Assembly: GCA_002401885.1 (NCBI GenBank)
Contig: NVUL01000017.1
Location: forward strand, 1-44,265
Direction of reading: 5' to 3'
Origin: SAR86 cluster bacterium
GTDB lineage: Bacteria > Pseudomonadota > Gammaproteobacteria > Pseudomonadales > Pseudohongiellaceae
Length of the DNA stretch: 44,265 bases
Shown: one piece after another, positions 35,104 to 43,401 of the stretch
Numbering within the stretch: the first letter of the stretch is position 1
Layout of the letters: every line of letters begins with the position of its first letter
The notes under the pieces: model-generated
The model's input: only the letters and a program-made list of their open reading frames with translations
What the model was told of the DNA's origin: nothing
Databases searched by the model: none
Translations under genes and position numbers: made by a program

Positions 35104-35361
35104 ATGTCTGACTTTTTAGATCTGTTCGGAGTGATGATGGCAGTCATGCTGCCGGTAAGCCTGATTGTATTTATCACTGAATATTTTAAGTACAAGAAAA
35201 GCACGGAGTCTCAACTCGGTACACTACGAAAGGAGATGGATCTAAACTCGACGAAGGAACTTCAGGATGAAGTAGTTCTACTACGTGAAAGAGTAGAGGT
35301 GTTGGAGAGAATCGTTACCGACAGCTCTTATGAAGTGGAAAGGAAAATCCAAGGTCTCTAA
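35104..35361 (+). CDS. PspB-like small membrane protein
   Basis: This 85-residue protein has one N-terminal membrane helix (LFGVMMAVMLPVSLIVFITE), then a charged coiled-coil tail (KELQDEVVLLRERVEVLERIVTD). PspB of the phage-shock response has the same length and plan, and its C-terminal LRERI--LE-IL motif resembles this. A good GAGGAG site precedes the ATG. No pspA, pspC or pspF is adjacent; the gene appears alone, 265 bases after the small lipoprotein. It may respond to envelope stress like PspB, but the sequence match is only partial. Confidence 0.7.
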   Translation: MSDFLDLFGVMMAVMLPVSLIVFITEYFKYKKSTESQLGTLRKEMDLNSTKELQDEVVLLRERVEVLERIVTDSSYEVERKIQGL

Positions 35362-35368
35362 AAAAATA

Positions 35369-35396
35369 GGGCTTGCAACCTTACGGCTGCAAGCCC
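35369..35396 (-). terminator. intrinsic terminator, mainly for the minus strand
   Basis: GGGCTTGCA (35369-35377) pairs perfectly with TGCAAGCCC (35388-35396) around a ten-base loop. On the minus strand the hairpin is followed by U-rich sequence (the complement of AAAAAATA), so it terminates the VOC gene transcript. On the plus strand no T-run follows, so termination of the PspB-like gene would be weaker. Confidence 0.75.
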
Positions 35397-35470
35397 ATGA
35401 AATAACTAATGCCTACTCAGCCAAGCCTAGGAGCCCTGGCGTCTGTAGTTAATGGCAATAGTTAGTGGCA

Positions 35471-35839
35471 TTAAGTCGTGCAGAAAAAGTTAAGCTTGTT
35501 GCCGTCGAGGTCGCGAAAATAACCTGCATAGAAGTTATCACTGCGTGCGCCAGGTGCGCCTTCGTCGGTGCCGCCTAATTCGATTGCCTTGGCATAGAGA
35601 GCATCCACTTTGTCAGTGCTGTCAACCATGAGCGCTACCATTACGCCGTTGCCGACGGAAGCAGGATTGCCATCGAAGGGCTTGGTGATTGAAAAGCCAC
35701 AGCCAGCTGGGTCATTCGACCAAGCAATGAACGTATCCATCTCCATGAAGCGCTTAGCGCCCATTTCTGCAAGCAGTTCATCGTAGTATTTCGCTGATTT
35801 TTCTAGGTCATTGGTGCCGACAGTTACATATCCGATCAT
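35471..35839 (-). CDS. VOC-fold (glyoxalase/bleomycin-resistance-like) protein
   Basis: The 122-residue protein has the paired beta-alpha-beta-beta-beta arrangement of the VOC superfamily: MIGYVTVGTNDLEKSAKYYD at the start, then SITKPFDGNPASVGNG and the closing YAGYFRDLDGNKLNFFCT, where Asp-Gly-Asn precedes the last strand as in most VOC proteins. The typical metal-ligand pattern (His/Glu) is only partly visible, so an enzyme or a binding protein are both possible. AGAGG precedes the ATG by seven bases. The terminator just downstream is its own. Confidence 0.88.
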   Translation of the reverse strand: MIGYVTVGTNDLEKSAKYYDELLAEMGAKRFMEMDTFIAWSNDPAGCGFSITKPFDGNPASVGNGVMVALMVDSTDKVDALYAKAIELGGTDEGAPGARSDNFYAGYFRDLDGNKLNFFCTT

Positions 35840-35924
35840 TGTGTTTCCTCTCTGAGTTAATAGTTTTGTTAAGGTTTAGTAGATGGCTACTATTCCATTT
35901 TCTAGTCCACTGTAATCCTACTTC

Positions 35925-36491
35925 TTAGTTTTTCAGTTCTTTGTAACGAAAACAATTACTTGTGTGGTCATTGATTAGCCCCGCCGCCTGCATGAGGGCG
36001 TAGCAGATCGTGCTGCCGATGAACTTGAAGCCGCGCTTCTTGAGATCCTTCGACATTACATCGCTGATATCGGTTGTAGCAGGTACGTCTTTGCGTGTCT
36101 TGCGCTTGCCATCTAATACCTTGCCGCCGGTGAAAGACCAGATGTAGCTATCGAAGGTTCCGAATTCCTTCTGCACTTTTTTAAAGGCAAGCGCATTGCC
36201 GCGTATAGAATATAGCTTCAGGCGATTGCGAATAAGCCCCGTATCCAAGAGCAGCTTCTCGATAGTCTTGTCGGTCATTCTCGCGACTTTGTCTATCTCG
36301 AAATTTTTGAAACACTTGCGGTAGTGATCGCGCTTTTTAAGCACGGTGATCCAGCTTAGGCCTGCCTGTTGTCCCTCGAGACAGATAAACTCAAACAAGA
36401 GCCTCTCGTCATGCACGGGTACGCCCCATTCCTCATCATGATAGGCGATATACACAGGGTCTTCGCCTGGCCACCAGCAGCGGTTTGTCAT
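35925..36491 (-). CDS. tag: DNA-3-methyladenine glycosylase I
   Basis: This 188-residue enzyme removes 3-methyladenine from alkylated DNA in base-excision repair. It follows E. coli Tag (187 residues) closely: start TNRCWWPGEDPVYIAYHDEEWG, then CLEGQQAGLSWITVLKKR (the Glu in EGQQAGLSW is the base-contact residue), then KKRGFKFIGSTICYALMQ and the tail NDHTSNC. The zinc ligands are Cys5, His18 and the last His and Cys of that tail. The ATG at 36491 has AGGA nine bases upstream; an earlier in-frame start at 36542 adds 17 unconserved residues. It stands alone. Confidence 0.95.
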   Translation of the reverse strand: MTNRCWWPGEDPVYIAYHDEEWGVPVHDERLLFEFICLEGQQAGLSWITVLKKRDHYRKCFKNFEIDKVARMTDKTIEKLLLDTGLIRNRLKLYSIRGNALAFKKVQKEFGTFDSYIWSFTGGKVLDGKRKTRKDVPATTDISDVMSKDLKKRGFKFIGSTICYALMQAAGLINDHTSNCFRYKELKN

Positions 36492-36603
36492 GGTGTTGCA
36501 TCCTTTCGATTGTGAATACTGTATATAAACACAGTAGTACATGCAAGTGAGTTTTGCCCTATTTTTAGCTTACTTCTTTTCTTGAGCGGGGGCGAGGACA
36601 GAG

Positions 36604-38829
36604 CTATGGCAAGGCCAATGCGATCAGCTTCGCGCCGTTCTGGAAATCACTTACTGTCATGACGATGTACTGCTTGCCATCGACCATATAGGTCATAGGC
36701 ATGCCGGTCGCCGACGCGGGCAGTTCGATCTCGGCGATGGTCTCACCCGTGGCTTTGTCGACAGCATGCAACAGTGCTGCGCCTCCGGGCCCTTCACCGA
36801 AGAACAACAGAGACTTGGTTAGTACCATGCCGGAGCGAGTCGGCTTGCCGGTCGCTGGAATATTGACGCCTTCGAGAAGCGGGTGATTTTTGATGCTTTC
36901 TGGTGTATCGCCATTGACGATTTTCCAGACATGCTCGCCCGTAGTCAGATCGATAGCAGTAACGCTGCCATACGGTGGTTTAACCAGAGGAATGCCATCT
37001 ACCGATGGGGTGCGGCCACCGCCTTGAATGTAGCGCATCGAGGACGCGTCTGGCTCATTGACTAGTGCTAATACGCTGGTCGCTGTGCGGGATGAGATAT
37101 AGATGATTCCCGTTTCTGGATCGTAGGCAGAGCCTTCCCAGTTTGAGCCGCCAGTGGACGAAGGCAGGTGCAAGGTGCCTAATGTCCCATCTTTCGGATG
37201 TTGATAGAGAGACGGCGGTGTATACAGCTCGCTGAAGCGGTAGCTTGAGGCTATTTCCGCGGCGCGGGCTGCGATCTCAGACGTGAAATCTACCAAATCA
37301 TCCTCTTGAAAGCCCTGTCGGTCATAGGGAGCGGGCAGGCTCGGGAACGGTTGTGTGCGAGATACCATTTCGCCCGGTGTATCCGAGTCTGGGACCGAGC
37401 GTTCTTCAACTGGGAAAAGAGGATCACCAGTCTCAGGATTAAATACGAACAGATGCGATTGTTTCAGTGTCTGCACAACAGCGGGCGTGCCATTCGGCAG
37501 ATTAATTACCAAGGGCGCCGCAGGCGTATCCCAGTCCCAGATGTCGTGATGCGTTGTCTGGAAGTGCCACTTGCGCTCGCCAGTCTTGTAGTCAAGTGCC
37601 ACGGTTGAGCTTGCGAACAGATTGTTTCCGGGACGATCTGCACCGTAGCGATCGCCGGTTGCTGATTCGACTGGTAGATACACCAAGCCGCGTTCGGAAT
37701 CAGCCGACATCATCGACCAGACGCCGGCGTTGCCGGTGTAGCTTGTCGAGTCATTTTGCCAAGTCTCAAAGCCGATCTCACCGCGTTCAGGGATGGTCTT
37801 GAAGGTCCACAGAATCTCGCCGCTACGTGCATCGAAAGCTCGTATGTCTCCCTTCACATTGCTGGCAGAGAGCGGACGCATGCCCACTTCATGGGCAGCC
37901 CCAGCGATAACAACATCGTCTACCACCAACGGGGGGAAAGAGATGCCTATATCCAAATCATCGCGGCCGGGACCGAGACGCAGACCGCTTTGCAAATCGA
38001 TATAACCGCCGGCACCGAAGCTTGGAATCGGATCGCCGGTAAGCGCATTCAGAGCAACTAAATAATAGCCGGGGGTGATGGTGAAGATGACATCCTGGCC
38101 GCCGGCATTGTAATAAGAGAGTCCTTTTCCCGAGCCCTTGCGCGGGGCTGCTGCGAAACGTTGTCCCTCTTCGGGGCGCCACAGCCACAGCATCTGGCCA
38201 GTGGCGGCATCGAGAGCGATTACATTACGGGTAGAACCTACCGTGGCGAAGATGCGGCCGTTTACCATTAAGGGCTGCGACACGCTGTAGGTTTCCGGGC
38301 TAGGACCGAATGGAGTGGAGTCGAATGACCAGGCGACTTCTAGATCGGCCACATTGCTAGCGTTGACCTGATCCAGATCCGCATAACGCAGTGATTTCTC
38401 TGTGCCGTTGAGGTGAGTCCACGGTCGGTATCTGTCATCGCCTTGTGCAGCGATAGCTTCAGTTGGGTTAATGTTTAGAACATTTAGATCGGCGACGCCG
38501 ATCTGGCCGCCATCGATAGCAACATTGCCGGACTGCAAGATGAAGGCAGTCAGGTCGTAGTATTCGCTGTTATCGAGAGAGCCAGGAGTTTCGGCGGGCA
38601 TGGTAGAGCGAATCTGTTGGTACAACTCTTCTCCCAATCGACCAACCCAGCGTGCGCGGAGGCGGCCTTCCATCTCTTGGGGTATGTGACAACGCGAGCA
38701 CTCGGCAGTGAAAAGTACTCGGCCTCGTTCGACGCTGGCATCTTGAGCAAGGGCGGGTGTTAGAGTGAAAAGCCCAATGACGAGGGCGGAAAGTACTGCT
38801 GATAGCGGGAAGCTCGCTGCTCTGCGCAC
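36604..38829 (-). CDS. cytochrome c-PQQ-dependent dehydrogenase (quinoprotein)
   Basis: The periplasmic quinoprotein of about 741 residues couples substrate oxidation to a built-in cytochrome c. The preferred start is a GTG at 38829: AGGAG lies seven bases upstream and the signal peptide (SAVLSALVIGLFTLTPALA) is then at the right place. An ATG at 38904 would add 25 residues. The heme motif CSRCH lies near residues 44-48, with a candidate Met ligand in STMPAETPG. The remainder is an eight-bladed PQQ propeller with W-W-docking-type repeats (GQMLWLWRP, GEILWTFKT, GEHVWKIVNG). The TGERKWHFQTTHHDIWDWD block resembles glucose dehydrogenase-type quinoproteins. No adjacent-Cys disulfide ring is seen. 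Substrate unknown. Confidence 0.9.
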   Translation of the reverse strand: MRRAASFPLSAVLSALVIGLFTLTPALAQDASVERGRVLFTAECSRCHIPQEMEGRLRARWVGRLGEELYQQIRSTMPAETPGSLDNSEYYDLTAFILQSGNVAIDGGQIGVADLNVLNINPTEAIAAQGDDRYRPWTHLNGTEKSLRYADLDQVNASNVADLEVAWSFDSTPFGPSPETYSVSQPLMVNGRIFATVGSTRNVIALDAATGQMLWLWRPEEGQRFAAAPRKGSGKGLSYYNAGGQDVIFTITPGYYLVALNALTGDPIPSFGAGGYIDLQSGLRLGPGRDDLDIGISFPPLVVDDVVIAGAAHEVGMRPLSASNVKGDIRAFDARSGEILWTFKTIPERGEIGFETWQNDSTSYTGNAGVWSMMSADSERGLVYLPVESATGDRYGADRPGNNLFASSTVALDYKTGERKWHFQTTHHDIWDWDTPAAPLVINLPNGTPAVVQTLKQSHLFVFNPETGDPLFPVEERSVPDSDTPGEMVSRTQPFPSLPAPYDRQGFQEDDLVDFTSEIAARAAEIASSYRFSELYTPPSLYQHPKDGTLGTLHLPSSTGGSNWEGSAYDPETGIIYISSRTATSVLALVNEPDASSMRYIQGGGRTPSVDGIPLVKPPYGSVTAIDLTTGEHVWKIVNGDTPESIKNHPLLEGVNIPATGKPTRSGMVLTKSLLFFGEGPGGAALLHAVDKATGETIAEIELPASATGMPMTYMVDGKQYIVMTVSDFQNGAKLIALALP

Positions 38830-39190
38830 GCTAATTCTCCTGGGTAAACCGAGTGATGGGTGACAAAAATTCGCTGGCGATAGTACCGTGTTTGCGCGTT
38901 TCATGATAGCGGCTTGCGCTGCACGATATATGCCTAAACTACTGTTTTATAAAAAGTTAATTAAATAATCTATTATCCGGTAACAATTAACTGCAAGACG
39001 CTAAATAGCAGACACAGTGTATCAAACTAAAGCAGCCGCAGGCCGTGTTGTCACAGCCTTGAATGTTTTCCCTGTTGTGGATCAGTATTTTTTAAATTCT
39101 CTGAAATAGAAATGTACTTTGTTCGATCTTAACTAGTACACGTGATTCGATGATTCGATTGAATTGCGAAAAAACAGCGAAGGAACTCGC
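38830..39190. other. divergent intergenic region between PQQ dehydrogenase and P460-like genes
   Basis: About 360 bases without a gene: promoters for both divergent genes must be here. The left part overlaps the alternative N-terminus of the dehydrogenase; the middle is AT-rich (38940-38990). Two tandem GATTCGAT units lie at 39144-39151 and 39152-39159, directly before the P460-like gene, and could be a regulator site. No convincing -35/-10 pair was found by eye. Confidence 0.5.
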
Positions 39191-39730
39191 ATGATTGCAA
39201 AACAGAACATGAAACTAAAATCTCTAGCGGTGCTCGCTCTTGCGGGACTGCTATCTGCCTGCATGTCGACGGCGCCACAGCTCGGACCCGACGCGAGTGC
39301 CTGGTCGGACTATCTATCCTGGTACAAGGTAACGCCTGAGCCAGAGACCGGCGACCCGACTGGCTTCCTCGGCAGCGTGCACGATGGTAGCAATGCTTTT
39401 CGACAAATCTACGTAAACTCCCTAGGCCAGGGCGTAAACCAAGGCACGCAGAACCTGCCTTATCCCGAAGGAACGATTCTGCTGAAGGAGAGTTTTAACA
39501 ATGAGGCGGCGTTGCAGGCAAGGCGCAGCCCAGACCTGACACTGATGATCAAGTTGGCCAGCGGCCAATCACCCGAAACGGGCGATTGGGAATACGTGAT
39601 GGGCGCCGATGGCAATAGACGCGGAAGCGGTGATTCGGGCCTAGGCGCGTTCTGCAGAGACTGCCACCTCTTTGCTGCCGCACACGACTATAACTTCATC
39701 AATTCGGCGTTCTACGAAAGAAACCAATAA
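39191..39730 (+). CDS. cytochrome P460-like heme lipoprotein
   Basis: This 179-residue lipoprotein is exported and lipid-anchored (lipobox LLSAC, Cys24). The C-terminal CRDCH is a c-type heme site near residues 154-158, and the upstream domain with LPYPEGTILLKESF and SPDLTLMIKLASGQ matches the cytochrome P460 fold, in which a Lys cross-links the heme; PEGTILLKE is the recognisable strand. P460 family members oxidise hydroxylamine or nitric oxide in nitrifiers, but many homologues outside them have unknown substrates. AAGGA precedes the ATG at 39191 (an earlier ATG at 39164 is in frame). It is divergent from the PQQ dehydrogenase, so both may share a periplasmic electron route. A strong terminator follows. 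Confidence 0.85.
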   Translation: MIAKQNMKLKSLAVLALAGLLSACMSTAPQLGPDASAWSDYLSWYKVTPEPETGDPTGFLGSVHDGSNAFRQIYVNSLGQGVNQGTQNLPYPEGTILLKESFNNEAALQARRSPDLTLMIKLASGQSPETGDWEYVMGADGNRRGSGDSGLGAFCRDCHLFAAAHDYNFINSAFYERNQ

Positions 39731-39755
39731 CTCGAAAGCTGCAGTAAGAGTAAAA

Positions 39756-39805
39756 GGCGCGGCTATCACTATTGTCTGTACTACTAGTGATAGTCGCGCC
39801 TTTTT
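39756..39805 (+). terminator. strong intrinsic terminator after the P460-like gene
   Basis: GGCGCGGCTATCACTA (39756-39771) pairs with TAGTGATAGTCGCGCC (39785-39800), 16 positions with one G-U pair, around a 13-base loop, followed by TTTTT (39801-39805). It should end the transcript before the MFS gene promoter. Confidence 0.92.
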
Positions 39806-39827
39806 ACGAGATTTTGGAGCAAGACTT

Positions 39828-39854
39828 TTGTTTGGACAGAGTAAGACCTATACT
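39828..39854 (+). promoter_or_regulatory. candidate promoter for the MFS gene
   Basis: TTGTTT (39828-39833) and TATACT (39849-39854) are separated by 15 bases, short of the ideal 17. They sit between the terminator and the AGGAG site of the MFS gene, so a promoter is needed here. Weak match. Confidence 0.35.
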
Positions 39855-39877
39855 GCGCACACTTTAGGAGCGCTAGT

Positions 39878-41188
39878 ATTTCTTCCCCCTCTTTAGACTC
39901 GACTACCACCAAACCCAGCGCATTCGCTGTATTTTCAATAGGTCAATTTCGCTGGTTATTTCTTGGCAACGCGGCCTTCTTCTTTGCCATGCAAGGACAG
40001 ATGCTTACCCGCACTATCATTGCCTGGGATCTCACCGGCGAGGCGACTTCGCTCGCCTATATAAACCTGGTGGTAGCGATACCAATGATCTTCGCGTCTC
40101 TGTTGGGTGGTGCGATCACTGATAGGGTAGAGCGCAGGCAACTCGTCATCATCGGCCAGTGTCTGATCATGGCTAACGAGATCTTTATTCTCACCATGCT
40201 ACTCACCGAGCGTCTGGAATTCTGGCATATGCTCTGTACCGCCTTCGTCGCTGGCTGTGCCTTTCCGTTCATCATGCCTGCGCGCATGGCGATCACGGCG
40301 ACAGTAGTCGGGCCGGAAAAACTGCAGAGTGGCATGGCTTTTTCTAGTGGCGTGATGAATCTTAGCCGCGTCATCGGGCCGGCGATAATGGGTGTAGTTG
40401 TAGCCCAATACTCGGCGACGGCTGCCTATATGCTTTCCGTTGTACTGTATGCCACAGCCATTCTTTGCATGTTGGGCGTACAACGCAGCCGATCGAATCC
40501 CACCGACAAGCCAAAAGAGAAACTGCTGGCAGATATTAGTGAAGGCTTTAGCTATGTGCGCAGCAACCGCCCGATATTGCTTTGCCTAGTGTTTGGTCTA
40601 GTGCCGATGCTGCTAGCCATGCCATTTCAGAGCATTCTAGTGATGTTGGCAGAACAGCAGTGGGGCGTTGGCGAGAGCGGTGTCGGCACCTTAATGGCCG
40701 TGGGTGGGGTTGGCGGTGTGCTGGGTTCGATATGGATTTTGCGTCGTGGCGACAATGCGTCGCGTCTTAACTTGATGATCGGAAGCACGGCGGCCTTTGG
40801 TGTGTTGCTGGCGATATTTGTCGAGATTAACAGCTTCTATCTGGCCCTGATTCCACTCTTGCTGGCCAATATGTGCGTCAGTGCAAGTCAGACGATTAAC
40901 AATGCCTCGGTGCAGATATTAGTGGATGACAGCGTAAGAGGGCGTATGAGCAGCTTCATGATGTTGTCATTCGCGCTTACGCCTATCGGTGTATTTCCGT
41001 TAGCGATCGCGGCGGACAGTATCGGCGCAGCGAATGCGCTATTCGGCGCGTGCGTGCTGCTTGTCGTTACCGTCGCCGGCTTCTATTTTCTGAGCCCGAC
41101 ACTTCGAAACCTAGATAGCAATATAAAGACTGCTATGGAGAAGGCGATAGAGAAGAAGGCAGCGGCGTCAGAGAAAGCGGTAAGCTAA
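39878..41188 (+). CDS. MFS exporter (EntS/MFS_3 type) with probable AUU start
   Basis: The protein has about 436 residues with roughly 12 helices. The MFS motif A is LLGGAITDRVERRQL between helices 2 and 3, and the later segments SRVIGPAIMGVV and SVRGRMSSFMMLSF fit the MFS_3 group of siderophore and drug exporters. The first canonical ATG (39989) would cut off part of helix 1: the same frame upstream encodes AVFSIGQFRWLFLGNAAFFF, which is the normal family start. No ATG, GTG or TTG occurs upstream in frame, but an ATT at 39878 has a perfect AGGAG seven bases before it (39866-39870). AUU initiation is therefore proposed; a sequencing error upstream is the alternative. The downstream gene is convergent and ends two bases away. 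Confidence 0.85.
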   Translation: MSSPSLDSTTTKPSAFAVFSIGQFRWLFLGNAAFFFAMQGQMLTRTIIAWDLTGEATSLAYINLVVAIPMIFASLLGGAITDRVERRQLVIIGQCLIMANEIFILTMLLTERLEFWHMLCTAFVAGCAFPFIMPARMAITATVVGPEKLQSGMAFSSGVMNLSRVIGPAIMGVVVAQYSATAAYMLSVVLYATAILCMLGVQRSRSNPTDKPKEKLLADISEGFSYVRSNRPILLCLVFGLVPMLLAMPFQSILVMLAEQQWGVGESGVGTLMAVGGVGGVLGSIWILRRGDNASRLNLMIGSTAAFGVLLAIFVEINSFYLALIPLLLANMCVSASQTINNASVQILVDDSVRGRMSSFMMLSFALTPIGVFPLAIAADSIGAANALFGACVLLVVTVAGFYFLSPTLRNLDSNIKTAMEKAIEKKAAASEKAVS

Positions 41189-41190
41189 AG

Positions 41191-41667
41191 TCAATTTGCG
41201 CTGTTTTTATCTTCGTCTAGAATTTCAGTGATTCCGTGGCCAATGCTGCGAGTAGATATACTCACTTCAACTAGAAACAAGATCAGGCCCATGATAAGCA
41301 GCAACATGGCGCCGAGAAAAAACGCAACTATCGCCGCCGACAAATTGAACTGAGCGAATTCGCTAAAGAACAGCGATACGATAACAAGACAAACCAGCAG
41401 CGCACCCGCCACAAACATCCGAATCGACCAGTTCGCTAAGCGTATTCGACTCCAAAGCGCAGCGATCTCTGCTTGAAGAATTGTAACGTGCTCCGGATGC
41501 GGTTCCTTGCCGAGGCGAGTCTCAACCACACGAACCCGATCCACTGCACGGCCCAATCGTACCGAGAGCACGTTCAGTAACCCCGCGATGCCAGCCAATA
41601 AGAATACCGGTGCCACCGCCAATTGAATGACGCTGGCAATCGCTTCTATTTCTGTGAGTTCTTCCAT
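41191..41667 (-). CDS. DUF2721 membrane protein
   Basis: The 158-residue protein has three hydrophobic segments, near residues 13-33 (SVIQLAVAPVFLLAGIAGLL), 80-100 (MFVAGALLVCLVIVSLFF) and 107-130 (LSAAIVAFFLGAMLLLIMGL), with a charged loop RLGRAVDRVRVVETRLGKE between the first two. This RLGR-x-DR-R pattern is the DUF2721 signature. Its function is unknown. The ATG at 41667 gives the family-typical start (MEELTEIEAIAS); an ATG at 41736 extends into the neighbouring DUF2306 gene. The two are probably co-transcribed. Confidence 0.85.
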   Translation of the reverse strand: MEELTEIEAIASVIQLAVAPVFLLAGIAGLLNVLSVRLGRAVDRVRVVETRLGKEPHPEHVTILQAEIAALWSRIRLANWSIRMFVAGALLVCLVIVSLFFSEFAQFNLSAAIVAFFLGAMLLLIMGLILFLVEVSISTRSIGHGITEILDEDKNSAN

Positions 41668-41699
41668 AATGAGCCGGTCAGTGTTTCTTTCGCTTAAGA

Positions 41700-42488
41700 C
41701 TAGGCCTTGGCAGCTTTCGCGTCCATGTCTTTCCAATGGCGTGCGCCATTGCCGGGTGTGCGAGTAAAATTAATCCACAACTCGGCAGCCCCTATGTTCG
41801 TTACCGCCGCCATCCAGAATGTCGTGCCGAATAGCACGGCGATATCGATGCCGGTTGTTGCCATCAATGCGCTCAGCATTAATCGCTCTGTGGCTATCGC
41901 CAACATTAGCGCAAAAGCACGAATCATCCATTCACGATGCTGACCGAAATTGCGTTGCTTGATGCGCACGATCGCCATCACCAGACTGAACAGGATATAC
42001 ACAGAGAAGAATGCAGTTGCCATGGATTCATTAAAGCCCTGGTCACCCACGCCCATAAACGGATCGAACACGCCAATTGCGATGCCGGAAAATGCACCGA
42101 TGGTGCCGCACAGTACAAAGACACGCCCGCTGATGCGATGCAAATTGATGTGCTTCTTACGCACGCCGCGCATGAACTGCAGCGGACCAAGCACCATCAC
42201 AAAGAAGCCAGGCCCCAGATGTAGAACAGTAGCCATGGCATTGGTGTAGTAGCGAATATCGAAGGCGTTAAATACCTCTTCCGGATTCGCGATAGGCTCA
42301 GAAAAAGCCCCAATCATGAAATCTGTTCGACTAAAAATTGCCGATAGACCGGTAAACACCAAAAGAGCAACCAAGCCCCAACCGACGATTTCCAGGACCT
42401 TACGAATAGCCGGCATTGGCGCCGCCGAGAAGTCCATGCCACCTGGCGCCTTACTAGGTGTAGCCTCACCTGCTGTTAGATCTGACAT
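41700..42488 (-). CDS. DUF2306 membrane protein
   Basis: The 262-residue protein has about seven membrane helices. The family pattern is visible: INLHRISGRVFVLCGTIG and GQHREWMIRAFALMLAIATE, each with a His-Arg pair inside or beside a helix, reminiscent of cytochrome b561-like and other four-helix heme proteins; heme binding is not shown. It starts with a hydrophilic N-terminus of about 30 residues. DUF2721 follows 32 bases later on the same strand. Role unknown. Confidence 0.87.
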   Translation of the reverse strand: MSDLTAGEATPSKAPGGMDFSAAPMPAIRKVLEIVGWGLVALLVFTGLSAIFSRTDFMIGAFSEPIANPEEVFNAFDIRYYTNAMATVLHLGPGFFVMVLGPLQFMRGVRKKHINLHRISGRVFVLCGTIGAFSGIAIGVFDPFMGVGDQGFNESMATAFFSVYILFSLVMAIVRIKQRNFGQHREWMIRAFALMLAIATERLMLSALMATTGIDIAVLFGTTFWMAAVTNIGAAELWINFTRTPGNGARHWKDMDAKAAKA

Positions 42489-42537
42489 GCAATCCCCCGA
42501 TTACTTTTGGCAGTGATCAATGGGCAGAAAGCATATA

Positions 42538-42549
42538 GGGGGTGGGGGG
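42538..42549 (+). other. G-rich run upstream of higBA
   Basis: Two runs of five and six G separated by one T lie in the 244-base gap between DUF2306 and higB, and GGTGGG follows 15 bases later. They could form a G-quadruplex but only three tracts are clear. The rest of the gap holds the higBA operator and no other gene. Confidence 0.3.
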
Positions 42550-42676
42550 TAAAAGCTAGTAGTGGTGGGCTCTGCGGCGATACTTAGGCAATTTCACCAA
42601 GCTGAGACTACTCTTAAAAAGGGGCTTAGGGCGCGTATTCTGATTACTGTGAATTCAGCCAAACGAGCCAATAGAC

Positions 42677-42697
42677 TTGTTCCCATATAGGGAACAA
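42677..42697 (+). promoter_or_regulatory. higBA operator palindrome
   Basis: TTGTTCCC and GGGAACAA are perfect eight-base inverted repeats around ATATA, 35 bases before the higB ATG. Antitoxin HTH proteins of this family bind such palindromes to repress their own operon, so this is the likely operator. Binding is inference. Confidence 0.75.
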
Positions 42698-42732
42698 TGT
42701 AGGGTGGCTAACTAGTAGCTGAAGCGGGATGA

Positions 42733-43026
42733 ATGCGAATCATAGCCAAAAAACAATTACGGGAATTTTGGCAAACTCATGCCGACAGCGAGCAGGCCCT
42801 CAAGTCTTGGCATAGTATTGCGGTGAAAGCTGATTGGGCTACACCACAAGAGATCAAAAACCATTTCCCCAAAGTCAGTGTTATCAGCGATAACAGAGCT
42901 GTTTTTGACATTGTAGGGGGCAGCTACAGATTAGTCGTCAAATTCAATTATCCCTATAGAATCGGCTACATTCGCTTCATAGGAACGCACACGGAATATG
43001 ACGCCATTGATTCGGGAGAGGTCTAG
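42733..43026 (+). CDS. higB: HigB-type mRNA interferase toxin
   Basis: This 97-residue RelE-superfamily toxin cleaves mRNA at the ribosome. It matches the HigB_toxin family from end to end: start MRIIAKKQLREFWQTHADSE, middle KADWATPQEIKNHFP, and the strands RAVFDIVGGSYRLVVKFNYP and YIRFIGTHTEYDAID. It is the first gene of the pair; toxin-first order is typical of higBA. The GTG of higA overlaps its stop by one base. Confidence 0.93.
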   Translation: MRIIAKKQLREFWQTHADSEQALKSWHSIAVKADWATPQEIKNHFPKVSVISDNRAVFDIVGGSYRLVVKFNYPYRIGYIRFIGTHTEYDAIDSGEV

Positions 43027-43391
43027 TGAATATCAAAGTAATTCATACGGAGAATGATTACGCAGATGCCCTTAGTCGAATAGATCAATTGCTGGATGCC
43101 GAGTACGGCTCTGTAGAAGGTGATGAACTTGAATTACTCACGGCGCTTGTGGAGCTCTATGAAAGTCAGGTACATCCGATAGAGGCGCCAGATCCTGTGG
43201 AGTTTCTACTGAATGTCATGGAGTTTTCCGGCAAGACCCAAAAAGATCTAGCAGACCTATTGAACTCAAGGTCCAGAGCCTCTGAATTGCTTAACAGGAA
43301 ACGAAGCTTAACCTTAGAGAATATTCGATTGATTAGTAGAAGCTGGAATGTTCCAGCGGATGCTTTGGTGCAGGAGTATGCTACGGGTTGA
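43026..43391 (+). CDS. higA: HigA-type antitoxin with Xre HTH
   Basis: The 121-residue antitoxin neutralises HigB and represses the operon. The N-terminal part (NIKVIHTENDYADALSRIDQ then DELELLTALVELYESQVHPI) is the toxin-binding segment; the C-terminal HTH runs from SGKTQKDLADLLNSRSRASE to LENIRLISRSWNVPADALV, with the RASELLNRKR recognition helix. The GTG start at 43026 overlaps the higB TAG by one base, which couples their translation. Length fits the family (about 120). The rearranged tRNA region begins only 11 bases after its stop. Confidence 0.92.
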   Translation: MNIKVIHTENDYADALSRIDQLLDAEYGSVEGDELELLTALVELYESQVHPIEAPDPVEFLLNVMEFSGKTQKDLADLLNSRSRASELLNRKRSLTLENIRLISRSWNVPADALVQEYATG

Positions 43392-43401
43392 GCGTTCTCG
43401 G

